DNA of 7,592 nucleotides from Halovenus sp. (GCA_003551265.1 PUMG01000130.1:1-7592), one strand, 5' to 3'. Positions 1 through 5,774 are shown, numbered from the stretch's first letter. Made by a program: numbers and translations. Notes: generated by a model not told the origin, from the sequence alone.

Positions 1-276
1 ACCGAACACGCCGTACTTCTCGAATCCCGAGCCATCGAGGACCAGTTACGAGAACTCCACGATGAAGGGTTCGAGTTGACACTTCCGGAGACGCCCGAAC
101 ATTGTGGCACCTGCAACGGCGACCTCGAACGAGTCAGTCAGGAAGCAACGACACCAGCGTACGCACCCGACCCACACACCGTCGATGTCTGGCGATGCCG
201 GCAGTGCGGACAGCACTTCTGGAAGGGGAGTCACTGGGACGATGTCGCCGAGACACTCTCTGTGGTGACGACATAG
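1..276 (+). CDS. Mut7-C RNase domain protein, C-terminal part (5' end outside window)
   Basis: Frame 1 is open from the window edge to a TAG at 274-276 and gives 91 residues. Two CxxC pairs (visible residues 35/38 and 66/69) form a zinc-ribbon knuckle. They are followed by the hallmark 'WRCRQCGQHFWKGSHWD' stretch (residues 64-80), typical of the C-terminal zinc ribbon of Mut7-C family proteins, a PIN-like putative RNase fold. The nuclease part with its acidic residues would lie upstream and cannot be judged here. The usual family length of about 150-165 residues suggests that roughly half of the protein is visible. A TTG at 76-78 and ATGs in other frames are not credible starts, because clear coding sequence continues upstream in frame. 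The gene is convergent with the OsmC gene, with only 38 nt between them. Its last codons lie in a direct repeat. The family call is fairly sure; the substrate is unknown. Confidence 0.8.
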   Translation, partial: TEHAVLLESRAIEDQLRELHDEGFELTLPETPEHCGTCNGDLERVSQEATTPAYAPDPHTVDVWRCRQCGQHFWKGSHWDDVAETLSVVTT

Positions 277-298
277 ACAAAGACACTCTCTGTGGTGA
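251..298. repeat. Direct repeat, 18 nt, 30-nt period
   Basis: The 18-nt string AGACACTCTCTGTGGTGA occurs at 251-268 and again, identically, at 281-298. The 30-nt offset keeps the same reading frame. The first copy encodes the last residues of the Mut7-C protein (TLSVVTT) just before its stop; the second lies in the 38-nt convergent gap. This looks like a small tandem duplication, diverged in its last 12 nt, and not like a functional site. Confidence 0.7.
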
Positions 299-314
299 TA
301 ACAGAGCCGAGGTG

Positions 315-746
315 CTACTTGAACGAGACAGCGAGAGACGTCTCGTTTGCGACGTTGTCGGTAATCGGACAGCGTTCTTCGACCGCTTCGAGCCAGGCTT
401 CGAGCGTCTGCTCGTCCGCGTCCGCTTCTATCTCGAGCGTTACATCGACGCCCTGTAATCCGGCACGGGCGTCGCTCTCTCTCCCTGCATAGCGGTCGTA
501 GTTGACACCGCCCTCGACAGTGATATCGAGCGACTCGATAGCGATATTCATGTCTCGGGCGACCATCGTTCCTGTTGAGTTGAGACAGGCCCCGATTGCG
601 CCGAGGAAGTACTCGACCGGGTTGACATCCTTGCCGACGACAAACTCTGCCTTGCCGGTGTCGACCGTCGTTCGCTTCGGACTGACTCGCGAAGCGTGCA
701 ACTCGTAGTGTGTGACGTCTGTGTTCGCAGACTGGTCCTCAGACAT
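315..746 (-). CDS. OsmC family protein (organic hydroperoxide reductase-like)
   Basis: This encodes 143 residues and matches the usual length of OsmC/Ohr family proteins, which are cytosolic dimers that reduce organic hydroperoxides with two cysteines. The family layout is visible. The 'PVEYFLGAIGACLNSTG' helix carries the first cysteine (Cys54). A segment 'LDITVEGGVNYDR' follows, then 'LEAWLEAVEERCPITDNV' with the second cysteine (Cys126), and a C-terminal strand ending in 'AVSFK'. Both redox cysteines are present, so an active peroxidase is plausible. The frame is open upstream to 878, but the first ATG followed by a typical polar haloarchaeal N-terminus is at 744-746. The extra upstream residues are basic and unlike the family, so I chose 746. 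No Shine-Dalgarno is seen, so the transcript may be leaderless or short-leadered. The gene is divergent from the DUF5797-like gene. OsmC homologues in archaea often cannot be assigned an exact substrate. Confidence 0.88.
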   Translation of the reverse strand: MSEDQSANTDVTHYELHASRVSPKRTTVDTGKAEFVVGKDVNPVEYFLGAIGACLNSTGTMVARDMNIAIESLDITVEGGVNYDRYAGRESDARAGLQGVDVTLEIEADADEQTLEAWLEAVEERCPITDNVANETSLAVSFK

Positions 747-912
747 ACGTGTTACTCTATGAGACGGCACCGGGTGTGTCTTGTGATTGTGGGCCGCCGG
801 AGCCATCGGCAAACTTCGGTGACCATGTCCTGAACAGGAAGGCCGACGTGTCACAGACACTGTCGGAAGAATCCACAACGAAGATTACGCTGGTGTGTGT
901 ACACTCCCGTAT
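747..912. promoter_or_regulatory. Divergent intergenic region between the OsmC and DUF5797-like genes
   Basis: This 166-nt gap must hold promoters for both flanking genes. No convincing haloarchaeal TATA box (TTTAWA-like) stands out at the expected distance from either ATG. Three short perfect inverted repeats are visible: TCCTG-AA-CAGGA at 828-839, GTGTC-ACA-GACAC at 848-860, and the palindrome GTGTACAC at 897-904, which lies just before the ATG at 913. Any of them could be an operator, but sites this short also occur by chance. Confidence 0.3.
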
Positions 913-1392
913 ATGACGCTCTCGGAGGAAGCACACGAGCGCCTCGAAGATATCGTCGAGTTACAGCCCACGAAGAACAAAGAGTTGCTCGAACGCTGGG
1001 AACTCGACAGCGGAAGTGAGGTGCATCAGTATCTCGAATCCGAACTGCGCGAGTACTACTATCGAGACGAGAACAGTCTCATCTGTGCAACGCCCGAGGC
1101 AGTCGAACTGGTCGGCGGTGAATCCCAGACTGACGAGCGCACCGTTCACGGGACTGAACTGGAGCAAGCAATCGTCTCTGTCTTGCCTGGTCCCGACGAC
1201 GAACCACAGAGCGTGGTGGCGACACTCCACGACCTCGAAGATGCAGGAGTCGAAACTGATGTCGACGACGTTCGCTCGACACTGCATCGACTCTCGGACA
1301 AAGGTGTCGTCAAGCGCGTCCGCAAGACGGTCCCCACGTTCCAGTTGACGCTCGACCGGGAGAAGATCCGTATCGAGACGAACGAGAGTTGA
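913..1392 (+). CDS. DUF5797-like haloarchaeal protein, probable winged-helix regulator
   Basis: This encodes 159 residues from the ATG at 913. The frame also offers a GTG at 895, but the family N-terminus as I recall it begins 'MTLSEEAxERLxDxVxLQPTKN', which fits the ATG. The N-terminal half contains 'LQPTKNKELLERWELDSGSEVHQYLESELREYYYRDENSLI', characteristic of the haloarchaeal family I recall as DUF5797; the number was not checked. The C-terminal half (about residues 85-150) reads as a helix-turn-helix with a wing ('VRSTLHRLSDKGVVKRVRKTVPTFQLT'), similar to winged-helix DNA-binding domains that sense chromatin or a partner. There is no signal peptide or membrane segment, so it is cytosolic. 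Function and targets are unknown. It is divergent from the OsmC gene and convergent with the repeat-tailed secreted protein, so no operon partner is visible. Confidence 0.75.
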   Translation: MTLSEEAHERLEDIVELQPTKNKELLERWELDSGSEVHQYLESELREYYYRDENSLICATPEAVELVGGESQTDERTVHGTELEQAIVSVLPGPDDEPQSVVATLHDLEDAGVETDVDDVRSTLHRLSDKGVVKRVRKTVPTFQLTLDREKIRIETNES

Positions 1393-1510
1393 ACGACCAA
1401 CCGCACGTATCCTCACTCGCTGGCCTCCGTATTCTCGTTCAGGCCCAATTGAACGTTCTTGGATACAGCGTGGAGGTGCCACCGGCGCACCAGTTTATGA
1501 GTGAAGAGGA
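1393..1510. other. Convergent intergenic gap, 118 nt
   Basis: This lies between the stops of the DUF5797-like gene and the repeat-tailed secreted protein. I see only an 8-nt palindrome GAACGTTC at 1451-1458 and no strong T-run or hairpin. No gene is supported. Confidence 0.4.
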
Positions 1511-2263
1511 TTATAACTCTGTGCCATCGTCATCTGGAGGGTCGTCGGGACTCTCGTCGTCTGATTGGTCAGCCGAGTCGTCGTCCGCTGTGGAGTTGTC
1601 CGAGTTGTCATCGCCTGTCGAATTACCGGGATGGTCATCTCCCGGTGGACCACCAGAGTGGTCGTCTCCTGGAGGGTCGCCAGGGTGGTCGTCTCCTGGT
1701 GGACCACCGGGATGGTCGTCGCCAGGAGGGTTGCCTGGATGGTCATCACCTGGGGGGTCGTCGGCGGGAGGGTCTGCGGGGTTATCGTCGCTGGAATCGT
1801 CGCCATTCTCTGAGCACTCACAGGTAATCTCAATCTCGCGGCCCTGTGCTGAAACGTCGACATCGTCGTTGCTCACGCTGACGTCGAACGTCAACGATAC
1901 CGTCGTCGACGTGCTCTCGTCGCACTCGATTCGAGCAGTCACGTCACCGGAGTCTCCGACGTTGAGGTCGTCTGGAACAGTTAGCTCCGAGACGGTCACG
2001 TTGTCCTCGTCCACATCGTAGGTAAACTCGATGGTAGTGAGACGCTCGCGCACGTGGTTCGTGAGTTCGACAAGCGTGATGGTCTCGTCACACTCGACGG
2101 TCTGTGGCTCGTAGACGAGTCGGATGTAGGCATCTTCGTCACCGACGACCTCGATTGTGACGCTCCTGTCTGTTTCTGCCTCCGAGAGTGCACCCGAACC
2201 GAGGAGTGCGCTTCCGCCAGCTGCCACCGTGACGCCGCCGAGGAGGAACGCTCTTCGTTTCAT
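1511..2263 (-). CDS. Small secreted Tat-like signal protein with a 9-residue Pro/Gly/Asp/His repeat tail
   Basis: This encodes 250 residues. The start ATG at 2261-2263 overlaps the stop of the upstream regulator gene (ATGA), which fixes it and suggests translational coupling. Residues 1-28 are an 'MKRRAFLLGG...GGSALLGSGAL' signal peptide with a Tat-like RRxFL motif. It is clearly related to the signals of the three paralogues across the control region ('GGSALLGTGAF'), and similarity continues into the first mature strand ('RSVTIEVVGDEDAYIRL' versus 'RRAKIQVAKDxxAYLGL'). Residues about 33-150 alternate in a beta-sandwich style and contain cysteines at 58, 114, 148 and 150. From about residue 151 the chain is disordered and rich in Asp, Pro, Gly and His, with seven 9-residue repeats at 170-232. 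There is no C-terminal membrane anchor or PGF-CTERM-like motif, so it is probably released or held by assembly. The family is unassigned; a DUF1102/TasA-like surface subunit is a guess from the N-terminus. Confidence 0.72.
   Translation of the reverse strand: MKRRAFLLGGVTVAAGGSALLGSGALSEAETDRSVTIEVVGDEDAYIRLVYEPQTVECDETITLVELTNHVRERLTTIEFTYDVDEDNVTVSELTVPDDLNVGDSGDVTARIECDESTSTTVSLTFDVSVSNDDVDVSAQGREIEITCECSENGDDSSDDNPADPPADDPPGDDHPGNPPGDDHPGGPPGDDHPGDPPGDDHSGGPPGDDHPGNSTGDDNSDNSTADDDSADQSDDESPDDPPDDDGTEL
1568..1756 (-). repeat. In-frame 27-nt minisatellite (seven 9-residue units)
   Basis: Residues 170-232 of the secreted protein can be cut into seven 9-residue units. Five have the form PPGDDH(P/S)G(N/G/D), and two degenerate units read STGDDNSDN and STADDDSAD. 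The period is exactly 27 nt at DNA level, so gain or loss of units keeps the frame. Units nearest the folded domain are the most alike; the distal two have drifted. Confidence 0.85.
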
Positions 2264-2871
2264 TGTTCGATGTCGAATATTTCTGCCATCGCGCGTTTGT
2301 TTCGCCATTCGTGGACAACGTGTGCACAGGCAGCGACCGCCAGAACCAGAAGCACCATCCACACGAGAAGCTCGCTCGCGAGCCAGTCGAACGGGTAGAC
2401 GCCAAACTGGCTCAATCCGCCCAGCAGGACGCCCACGCCAACCAGCCCGGCGTAGAACGTGCTCCAGGAGATGTCGTTTCCGGGGTCGTACTCCAGATAC
2501 AGGCGTGCGTACTCAACCTCGTCACGGGCGCGTATCTCGCCACTCTCGCTGTCGTAGTCGATGAATCCTGCGGCGTCGAGTTTCGGGAGATGTGCCTGAT
2601 GAAGCGCCGAGTAGACACACATCCGGTCGCCGGAGTCGAGTTCCGAAATCGGCTGGTTGTACTGCCACGCGGCCACGTAGTCGACGACCTCGCCGAGGCT
2701 GACTGGTCCCTCCTGTTGCTGGAGATAGTACAGCGCACATCTGCGTCGCTCGTTGCTCAAAGCCTCGAAAAGCGCCTCTCGCGTCGGTCTGTCGGCGTCT
2801 TCGTCCGCGAGACTTGCTCTCGTTCGTAACCCCACACCTGATACAACGGGTTCTGTTTCTTTCGTCGCCAT
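2260..2871 (-). CDS. DUF7344-type winged-helix protein with two C-terminal membrane segments
   Basis: This encodes 203 residues from the ATG at 2869-2871. The open frame reaches 3006 with a TTG, but that stretch is low-quality protein and overlaps AT-rich promoter-like DNA, so I rejected it. Residues about 33-115 match the haloarchaeal winged-helix family I recall as DUF7344: 'ALFEALSNERRRCALYYLQQ', then 'VSLGEVVDYVAAW', then 'VYSALHQAHLPKLDAAGFIDYD'. Two hydrophobic segments follow (about 138-156 and 164-186), with a short loop between them and a basic end (HEWRNKR). This places the DNA-binding part in the cytosol next to the membrane. The stop TGA overlaps the ATG of the next gene by 4 nt, so the two are one transcription unit. 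By position it is a candidate regulator of the linked surface genes, but that is inference. Two membrane helices are common for this family. Confidence 0.82.
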   Translation of the reverse strand: MATKETEPVVSGVGLRTRASLADEDADRPTREALFEALSNERRRCALYYLQQQEGPVSLGEVVDYVAAWQYNQPISELDSGDRMCVYSALHQAHLPKLDAAGFIDYDSESGEIRARDEVEYARLYLEYDPGNDISWSTFYAGLVGVGVLLGGLSQFGVYPFDWLASELLVWMVLLVLAVAACAHVVHEWRNKRAMAEIFDIEQ

Positions 2872-2937
2872 GATTGTCTCGTCGTGGGTTGTCCCACCCT
2901 TGTTCTCACTGTCACGTACTGTTTCTACTGACTTTGC

Positions 2938-2950
2938 TAATGATTCATTA
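2938..2950. promoter_or_regulatory. Perfect palindrome TAATGA-T-TCATTA (operator candidate)
   Basis: The arms TAATGA and TCATTA are exact reverse complements around a single T. The site lies 67 nt upstream of the regulator start at 2871, on its 5' side. It would suit a dimeric regulator, possibly the encoded winged-helix protein itself (inference). Confidence 0.35.
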
Positions 2951-3139
2951 CCACTCGGTTCCGTTCCCCCTACGGCTTCGTTACAACGTCTGTGTCCCTT
3001 CCACAACGATTTATACAGCTTATATCACTCTCGCTCACAGCAGTATCACCAGACGGCAACGGTCTGTCTCGCTATTCTCTCGGGAAACACGAGCAGTCTG
3101 TAGGCACTGTCTATGACTGTGAATGTAGATATAGAGGGC

Positions 3140-3198
3140 GTTTAGAACCAGGAACTGGACGCTATACCCTGTTTAGAAAGCGCGGCCGAACTCTAAAC
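3140..3198. promoter_or_regulatory. Triple GTTTAGA motif cluster upstream of the first paralogue
   Basis: GTTTAGAA occurs at 3140-3147 and 3171-3178, 31 nt (about three helical turns) apart. The inverse TCTAAAC lies at 3192-3198 and forms an inverted repeat with the second copy. A further short inverted repeat CCAG-GAA-CTGG sits at 3148-3158 directly after the first copy. The cluster ends just before a TATA-like site, where archaeal activators commonly bind. The binding protein is unknown. Confidence 0.4.
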
Positions 3199-3204
3199 GT
3201 CGTG

Positions 3205-3214
3205 TTGTAAAATT
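3205..3214 (+). promoter_or_regulatory. TATA-like element for the first paralogue
   Basis: TTGTAAAATT is the best TATA-like string upstream of the gene at 3292. Transcription would start about 25 nt downstream, near 3235-3240, leaving a leader of about 55 nt that contains a Shine-Dalgarno. Nearby alternatives are TATAAC at about 3223-3228 and CTATAC at about 3162-3167. Confidence 0.3.
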
Positions 3215-3277
3215 CGCGAACGTATAACAATACCAGAATGTATCGTCGGGTTCACTGTGTCACGCCTGTCGTGACGC

Positions 3278-3282
3278 GGAGG
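3278..3282 (+). promoter_or_regulatory. Shine-Dalgarno GGAGG deciding the start at 3292
   Basis: GGAGG ends 9 nt before the ATG at 3292. An in-frame ATG at 3238 would add 18 basic residues ahead of the 'MKRRNFL' signal, so this site and the conserved signal start favour 3292. Confidence 0.6.
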
Positions 3283-3291
3283 AAACTACCC

Positions 3292-4326
3292 ATGAAACGA
3301 CGCAACTTCCTGGTAGGGGTTGGAGGTACAGCAATCGGCGGAAGCGCACTTCTCGGTACAGGTGCGTTCACCCGTGTGGAATCACAACGCAGAGCGAAGA
3401 TACAGGTCGCGAAGGACTCGAAAGCGTATCTGGGTCTGGACGGCTGCCCGGACTCGCCGAATTCGAGTTACACGGACATCAACAACGACGGACATCTCGA
3501 AATCGAGATGTCGCCGGACAACCCGAACATCCCCCCGGAGAATGCGAGTCCCGAGCATGTAGACTACGGTCAGGGTATCGGGGTCAACTCGGATTCTCAC
3601 ACGTACTTTGACGATGTCTTCCAGATCTGTAACAACGGCAAACAGAAGGTCGGAATCTGGATTGCCGAGTTCGACACGCTCGAACCGGAAGGTGACTACG
3701 GCTTCGGCGAAGACAACGACCGAGCCGTCGACTTCTACCTCAACGGAGACGAAGACGACTCGCTCGTCGGGGCGGACAACGCCTTCCCGCTCGGTGTGGG
3801 CGAGTGTATCTGTATCGGTATCAAGACCGTGACGAAGGGTCTCGAAAAGAAAGACCAGCTCATCGACGGCAACGAAATCGTGATTAACGCCGACGCCGAT
3901 AACCTCGGTGATCTCGGTGACCGTGTCGACCCCGATTCGATGTCGGTAACTGGCATGTGTTCACACGTGGTAGACGGAGAGGAGTACTTCCTCTGGCGGG
4001 TCTACAACGAGAACGACTTCCCGGTCAACACGAACTGGGAGTGCACCGGCCACGACATCGAGGGTGCGCTGGACGTCTGTGCCAACGCGACCCGGGGTGT
4101 TGGCGACCAGCCGTTCATTCCTGGCTATTACTTCCTGACGGACGAGCAGTGTGACCCAATCATCCTGACCGTGAACGGTACAGAGGTTGGCCGGAATGGT
4201 ATCGACCCGGGCAAAGAGTGTGAAGACTTCGAGATCGCTCTCATCAACTACCTCGTCCAGCAGGGAGACATCGGGAACACTGGCGTCTGTGTCGAAGACG
4301 AAGACGACGTGCCAGAACCGGCGTAA
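3292..4326 (+). CDS. Secreted surface protein, paralogue 1: DUF1102/TasA-like N-domain plus Ig-like C-domain
   Basis: This encodes 344 residues. Residues 1-26 form a Tat-like signal (MKRRNFLVGV...GGSALLGTGAF). Residues about 33-203 form a beta-rich N-terminal domain shared with the next two genes. Its blocks are 'RAKIQVAKD..AYLGL.GCPDSPNSSYTD', 'GHLxIEMSPxN', 'GVNSDS', 'FDDVFQICNNGKQ', 'VDFYL', 'GECICIGIKTVTKG' and 'NEIVI.ADAD'. Cysteines are at 52, 113, 172 and 174; the cysteine that its paralogues have in 'VCVW' is Gly121 here. The domain resembles haloarchaeal DUF1102-type proteins, which I relate to TasA/camelysin-like surface subunits. Residues about 215-310 contain 'FLWRVYNENDFPVNTNWE', 'PFIPGYYFLT' and 'ILTVNGTEVG', the pattern of an Ig-like module common in secreted proteins. 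A short acidic Cys-containing tail ends the chain. It is followed after 24 nt by paralogue 2, so the two are probably co-transcribed. The exact role is unknown; extracellular structure or adhesion is inferred. Confidence 0.8.
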   Translation: MKRRNFLVGVGGTAIGGSALLGTGAFTRVESQRRAKIQVAKDSKAYLGLDGCPDSPNSSYTDINNDGHLEIEMSPDNPNIPPENASPEHVDYGQGIGVNSDSHTYFDDVFQICNNGKQKVGIWIAEFDTLEPEGDYGFGEDNDRAVDFYLNGDEDDSLVGADNAFPLGVGECICIGIKTVTKGLEKKDQLIDGNEIVINADADNLGDLGDRVDPDSMSVTGMCSHVVDGEEYFLWRVYNENDFPVNTNWECTGHDIEGALDVCANATRGVGDQPFIPGYYFLTDEQCDPIILTVNGTEVGRNGIDPGKECEDFEIALINYLVQQGDIGNTGVCVEDEDDVPEPA

Positions 4327-4350
4327 CGAGATGCGACAAGAACATAGACA

Positions 4351-4708
4351 ATGAAACGAAGAAAATTCCTCGTCGGTGCTGGCTCGACGGCAGTCGGGGG
4401 GAGCGCACTCCTCGGGACGGGTGCGTTCACCCGCGTGGAGTCACAGCGACGAGCAAAGATTCAGGTTGCAAAGGACGCATACGCGTATCTCGGACTGAAA
4501 GGCTGTCCGGACTCACCAAACAGCAGTTACACAGACGTCGATGACAGCGGTCACCTTGCTATCGAGATGTCGCCGGACAACGAGACCGACCCTGGTGGTC
4601 TCGGCGTCAACTCGGATTCTCGGTCGTACTTCGACGACGTCTTCCAGATCTGTAACAATGGCAAGCAGGAGGTATGTGTCTGGATCGAAGACGACGAAGA
4701 CTGGCCGA
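4351..4708 (+). repeat. Long direct repeat, copy A (5' end of paralogue 2; copy B at 6031-6388)
   Basis: The first 358 nt of paralogue 2 align without gaps to 6031-6388 at a constant offset of 1680 nt. By hand count 46 positions differ, about 87% identity. Identical runs include 4501-4535 and 4681-4708. After this point both genes diverge and need gaps. The segment codes for the signal and the first two thirds of the shared domain. Confidence 0.85.
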
Positions 4709-5730
4709 CGTACAACGACGAACGGCGCGTCGAGTTCTATCTCGGTTCGAGTGCAGGAGCGGACGACCTCACTGGGCTCGACTCCATCATCGGCGCGGAG
4801 AATGCGGTCCCCCTCGACGTCGGTGAGTGTATCTGTGTCGGCATTGCCACCGTCACGAAGGGGTTGACAAAGGGCGAACAGCTACTCGAGGACCTCGAGA
4901 ACGAGATAGTCATCCACGCCGACGCCGACGCCGAGTGCTCCGAGGTGGTTCCAGACCCCGAACGGTTCGACATCCACCTCGCGTACCAGGACCAGGATGT
5001 GGATGCTGGCGGCGACTACGACTACAACGATTGGCTCGTCGACATCGACGCCACCTTCCACCGAGCTGGCGGCGAAACGCCAAACAACCCCGGCGTCACC
5101 AACCTCTCGGGGATCGACCTCAAGTTCTCGCCGCTGGCGAAGTCGGCCGGACTCGAACACCAGTTCCACCTTGTCGACGACAACGGCATCATCGGCGCGG
5201 AGTGTTCGGGTGAGTATCACCTCGAGGTCCACGACGAAGAGGGTAACGTGGTCAGGGAGGAATCGGGCTCGTTCAACGGTGGCGAGGAGACCATCACCAT
5301 CTTCGAGAGTACCAACGAGGTCTTCGACCCCGAAGACGCGTTCGCTCCGAACAAGTGGAACGCCGACCCCGAGAAAGAGGTCGGGTGTGCTGAGCCAATC
5401 AGGACGGCTCGGCTCGAGCTCACCTTCGACGAGCCGTGTCTGTTCGACTTCGACGCCTTCGACCCGGTCGGACAGCCATCTGCGCCACACGGTCAGGGGC
5501 TGTTTTTCAATCCGACCCTCACGTTCGACGACGGTGAAGTCGAACGTGGTGACCTGGAACTGCTCACGGTTCCGGATGGCTGGGACTGGCCAGTCGAGGA
5601 CGTCTCGATCTGGGACGTCTACGACGACGTGGAGGAAGACAACGGCACACCGGACTTCCCCGACGATGAGTGGCGTCCGCCGCTCGTGGGCTTCGAGGGC
5701 GACGAAGACTCACTCTACGATCTCTGTTAG
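4351..5730 (+). CDS. Secreted surface protein, paralogue 2: DUF1102/TasA-like N-domain fused to LruC/DUF4842-like domain
   Basis: This encodes 459 residues. Residues 1-26 are the Tat-like signal MKRRKFLVGA...GTGAF. Residues about 33-193 are the shared N-terminal domain, with cysteines at 52, 101, 109, 160 and 162. From about residue 203 a different domain begins. Its motif is 'DQDVDAGGDYDYNDWLVD' (214-231), which has the look of an LruC/DUF4842 start, where an Asp-rich 'GDYDYNDxVVD' loop may bind calcium. It continues with 'NLSGIDLKFSPLAKSAGLEHQFHL' and ends with 'DLELLTVPDGWDWPVEDVSIWDVYDDV' (401-427), like the typical LruC ending of a proline and tryptophan 'P..W.WP.E' block followed by an aromatic helix. 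LruC-type domains are found on secreted or outer-surface proteins, chiefly in bacteria; their activity is not established. The start is 24 nt after paralogue 1, without a clear Shine-Dalgarno. The last residue is Cys459. Confidence 0.8.
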   Translation: MKRRKFLVGAGSTAVGGSALLGTGAFTRVESQRRAKIQVAKDAYAYLGLKGCPDSPNSSYTDVDDSGHLAIEMSPDNETDPGGLGVNSDSRSYFDDVFQICNNGKQEVCVWIEDDEDWPTYNDERRVEFYLGSSAGADDLTGLDSIIGAENAVPLDVGECICVGIATVTKGLTKGEQLLEDLENEIVIHADADAECSEVVPDPERFDIHLAYQDQDVDAGGDYDYNDWLVDIDATFHRAGGETPNNPGVTNLSGIDLKFSPLAKSAGLEHQFHLVDDNGIIGAECSGEYHLEVHDEEGNVVREESGSFNGGEETITIFESTNEVFDPEDAFAPNKWNADPEKEVGCAEPIRTARLELTFDEPCLFDFDAFDPVGQPSAPHGQGLFFNPTLTFDDGEVERGDLELLTVPDGWDWPVEDVSIWDVYDDVEEDNGTPDFPDDEWRPPLVGFEGDEDSLYDLC

Positions 5731-5766
5731 AAGTATCGGGGATAGCCGACCACCAACCGCTGTCCG

Positions 5767-5774
5767 TTATTTTT
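5767..5774 (+). terminator. T-rich tract after paralogue 2
   Basis: TTATTTTT is the strongest T-run in the gap and lies 37 nt downstream of the TAG at 5728-5730. Archaeal RNA polymerase terminates at such tracts without needing a hairpin, and none is evident here. Confidence 0.35.

Larger units (their letters stand above)
2872..3291. promoter_or_regulatory. 420-nt divergent control region without genes
   Basis: This gap separates the regulator/secreted-protein pair (-) from the three secreted paralogues (+). It is visibly more AT-rich than the coding DNA. It holds a 13-nt perfect palindrome at 2938-2950 and a TATA-rich patch at 3009-3026 (TTTATACAGCTTATAT) that could serve either strand. It also holds a cluster of GTTTAGA motifs at 3140-3198, a TATA-like site at 3205-3214 and a Shine-Dalgarno at 3278-3282. 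No protein-coding frame within it looks real. Confidence 0.55.

Noticed and set aside
251..298. CRISPR-like or attachment-site repeat
   Set aside because: There are only two copies, 30 nt apart, partly within coding sequence, with no spacers, no cas genes and no integrase.
747..878. N-terminal extension of the OsmC protein to position 878
   Set aside because: The added 44 residues are basic, Cys/His-containing and unlike OsmC proteins; the ATG at 746 gives the normal length.
961..1482. Minus-strand open frame of 173 residues over the DUF5797-like gene
   Set aside because: It has no start context and no family features, and it is fully opposite a recognisable gene.
1568..1756. Minisatellite as a replication origin iteron array
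   Set aside because: The units are in frame, encode a coherent acidic repeat at the end of a secreted protein, and no Orc1/Cdc6 gene is nearby.
1389..2021. Plus-strand Ser/Pro-rich open frame of 210 residues
   Set aside because: It is the complement of the minus-strand secreted protein; its repeats are the antisense of the 9-residue units, and it lacks a signal or known fold. The minus frame has a signal peptide, acidic composition and a coupled start.
2872..3006. N-terminal extension of the DUF7344-type protein to a TTG at 3006
   Set aside because: It would place coding sequence across the palindrome and next to the TATA-rich patch, and the added residues look non-conserved. The ATG at 2871 is preferred.
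3238..3291. Upstream in-frame ATG for paralogue 1
   Set aside because: It would bury the Tat-like signal behind 18 basic residues. The Shine-Dalgarno at 3278-3282 and the MKRR start shared with the two paralogues point to 3292.
4882..5490. Minus-strand open frame of 202 residues and plus-strand frame 4997-5806 over paralogue 2
   Set aside because: Both overlap the LruC-like region, which is well supported in the main frame. Their compositions (Val/Glu shadows, Ser/Thr/Arg-rich) are typical of wrong-frame translation of haloarchaeal genes.
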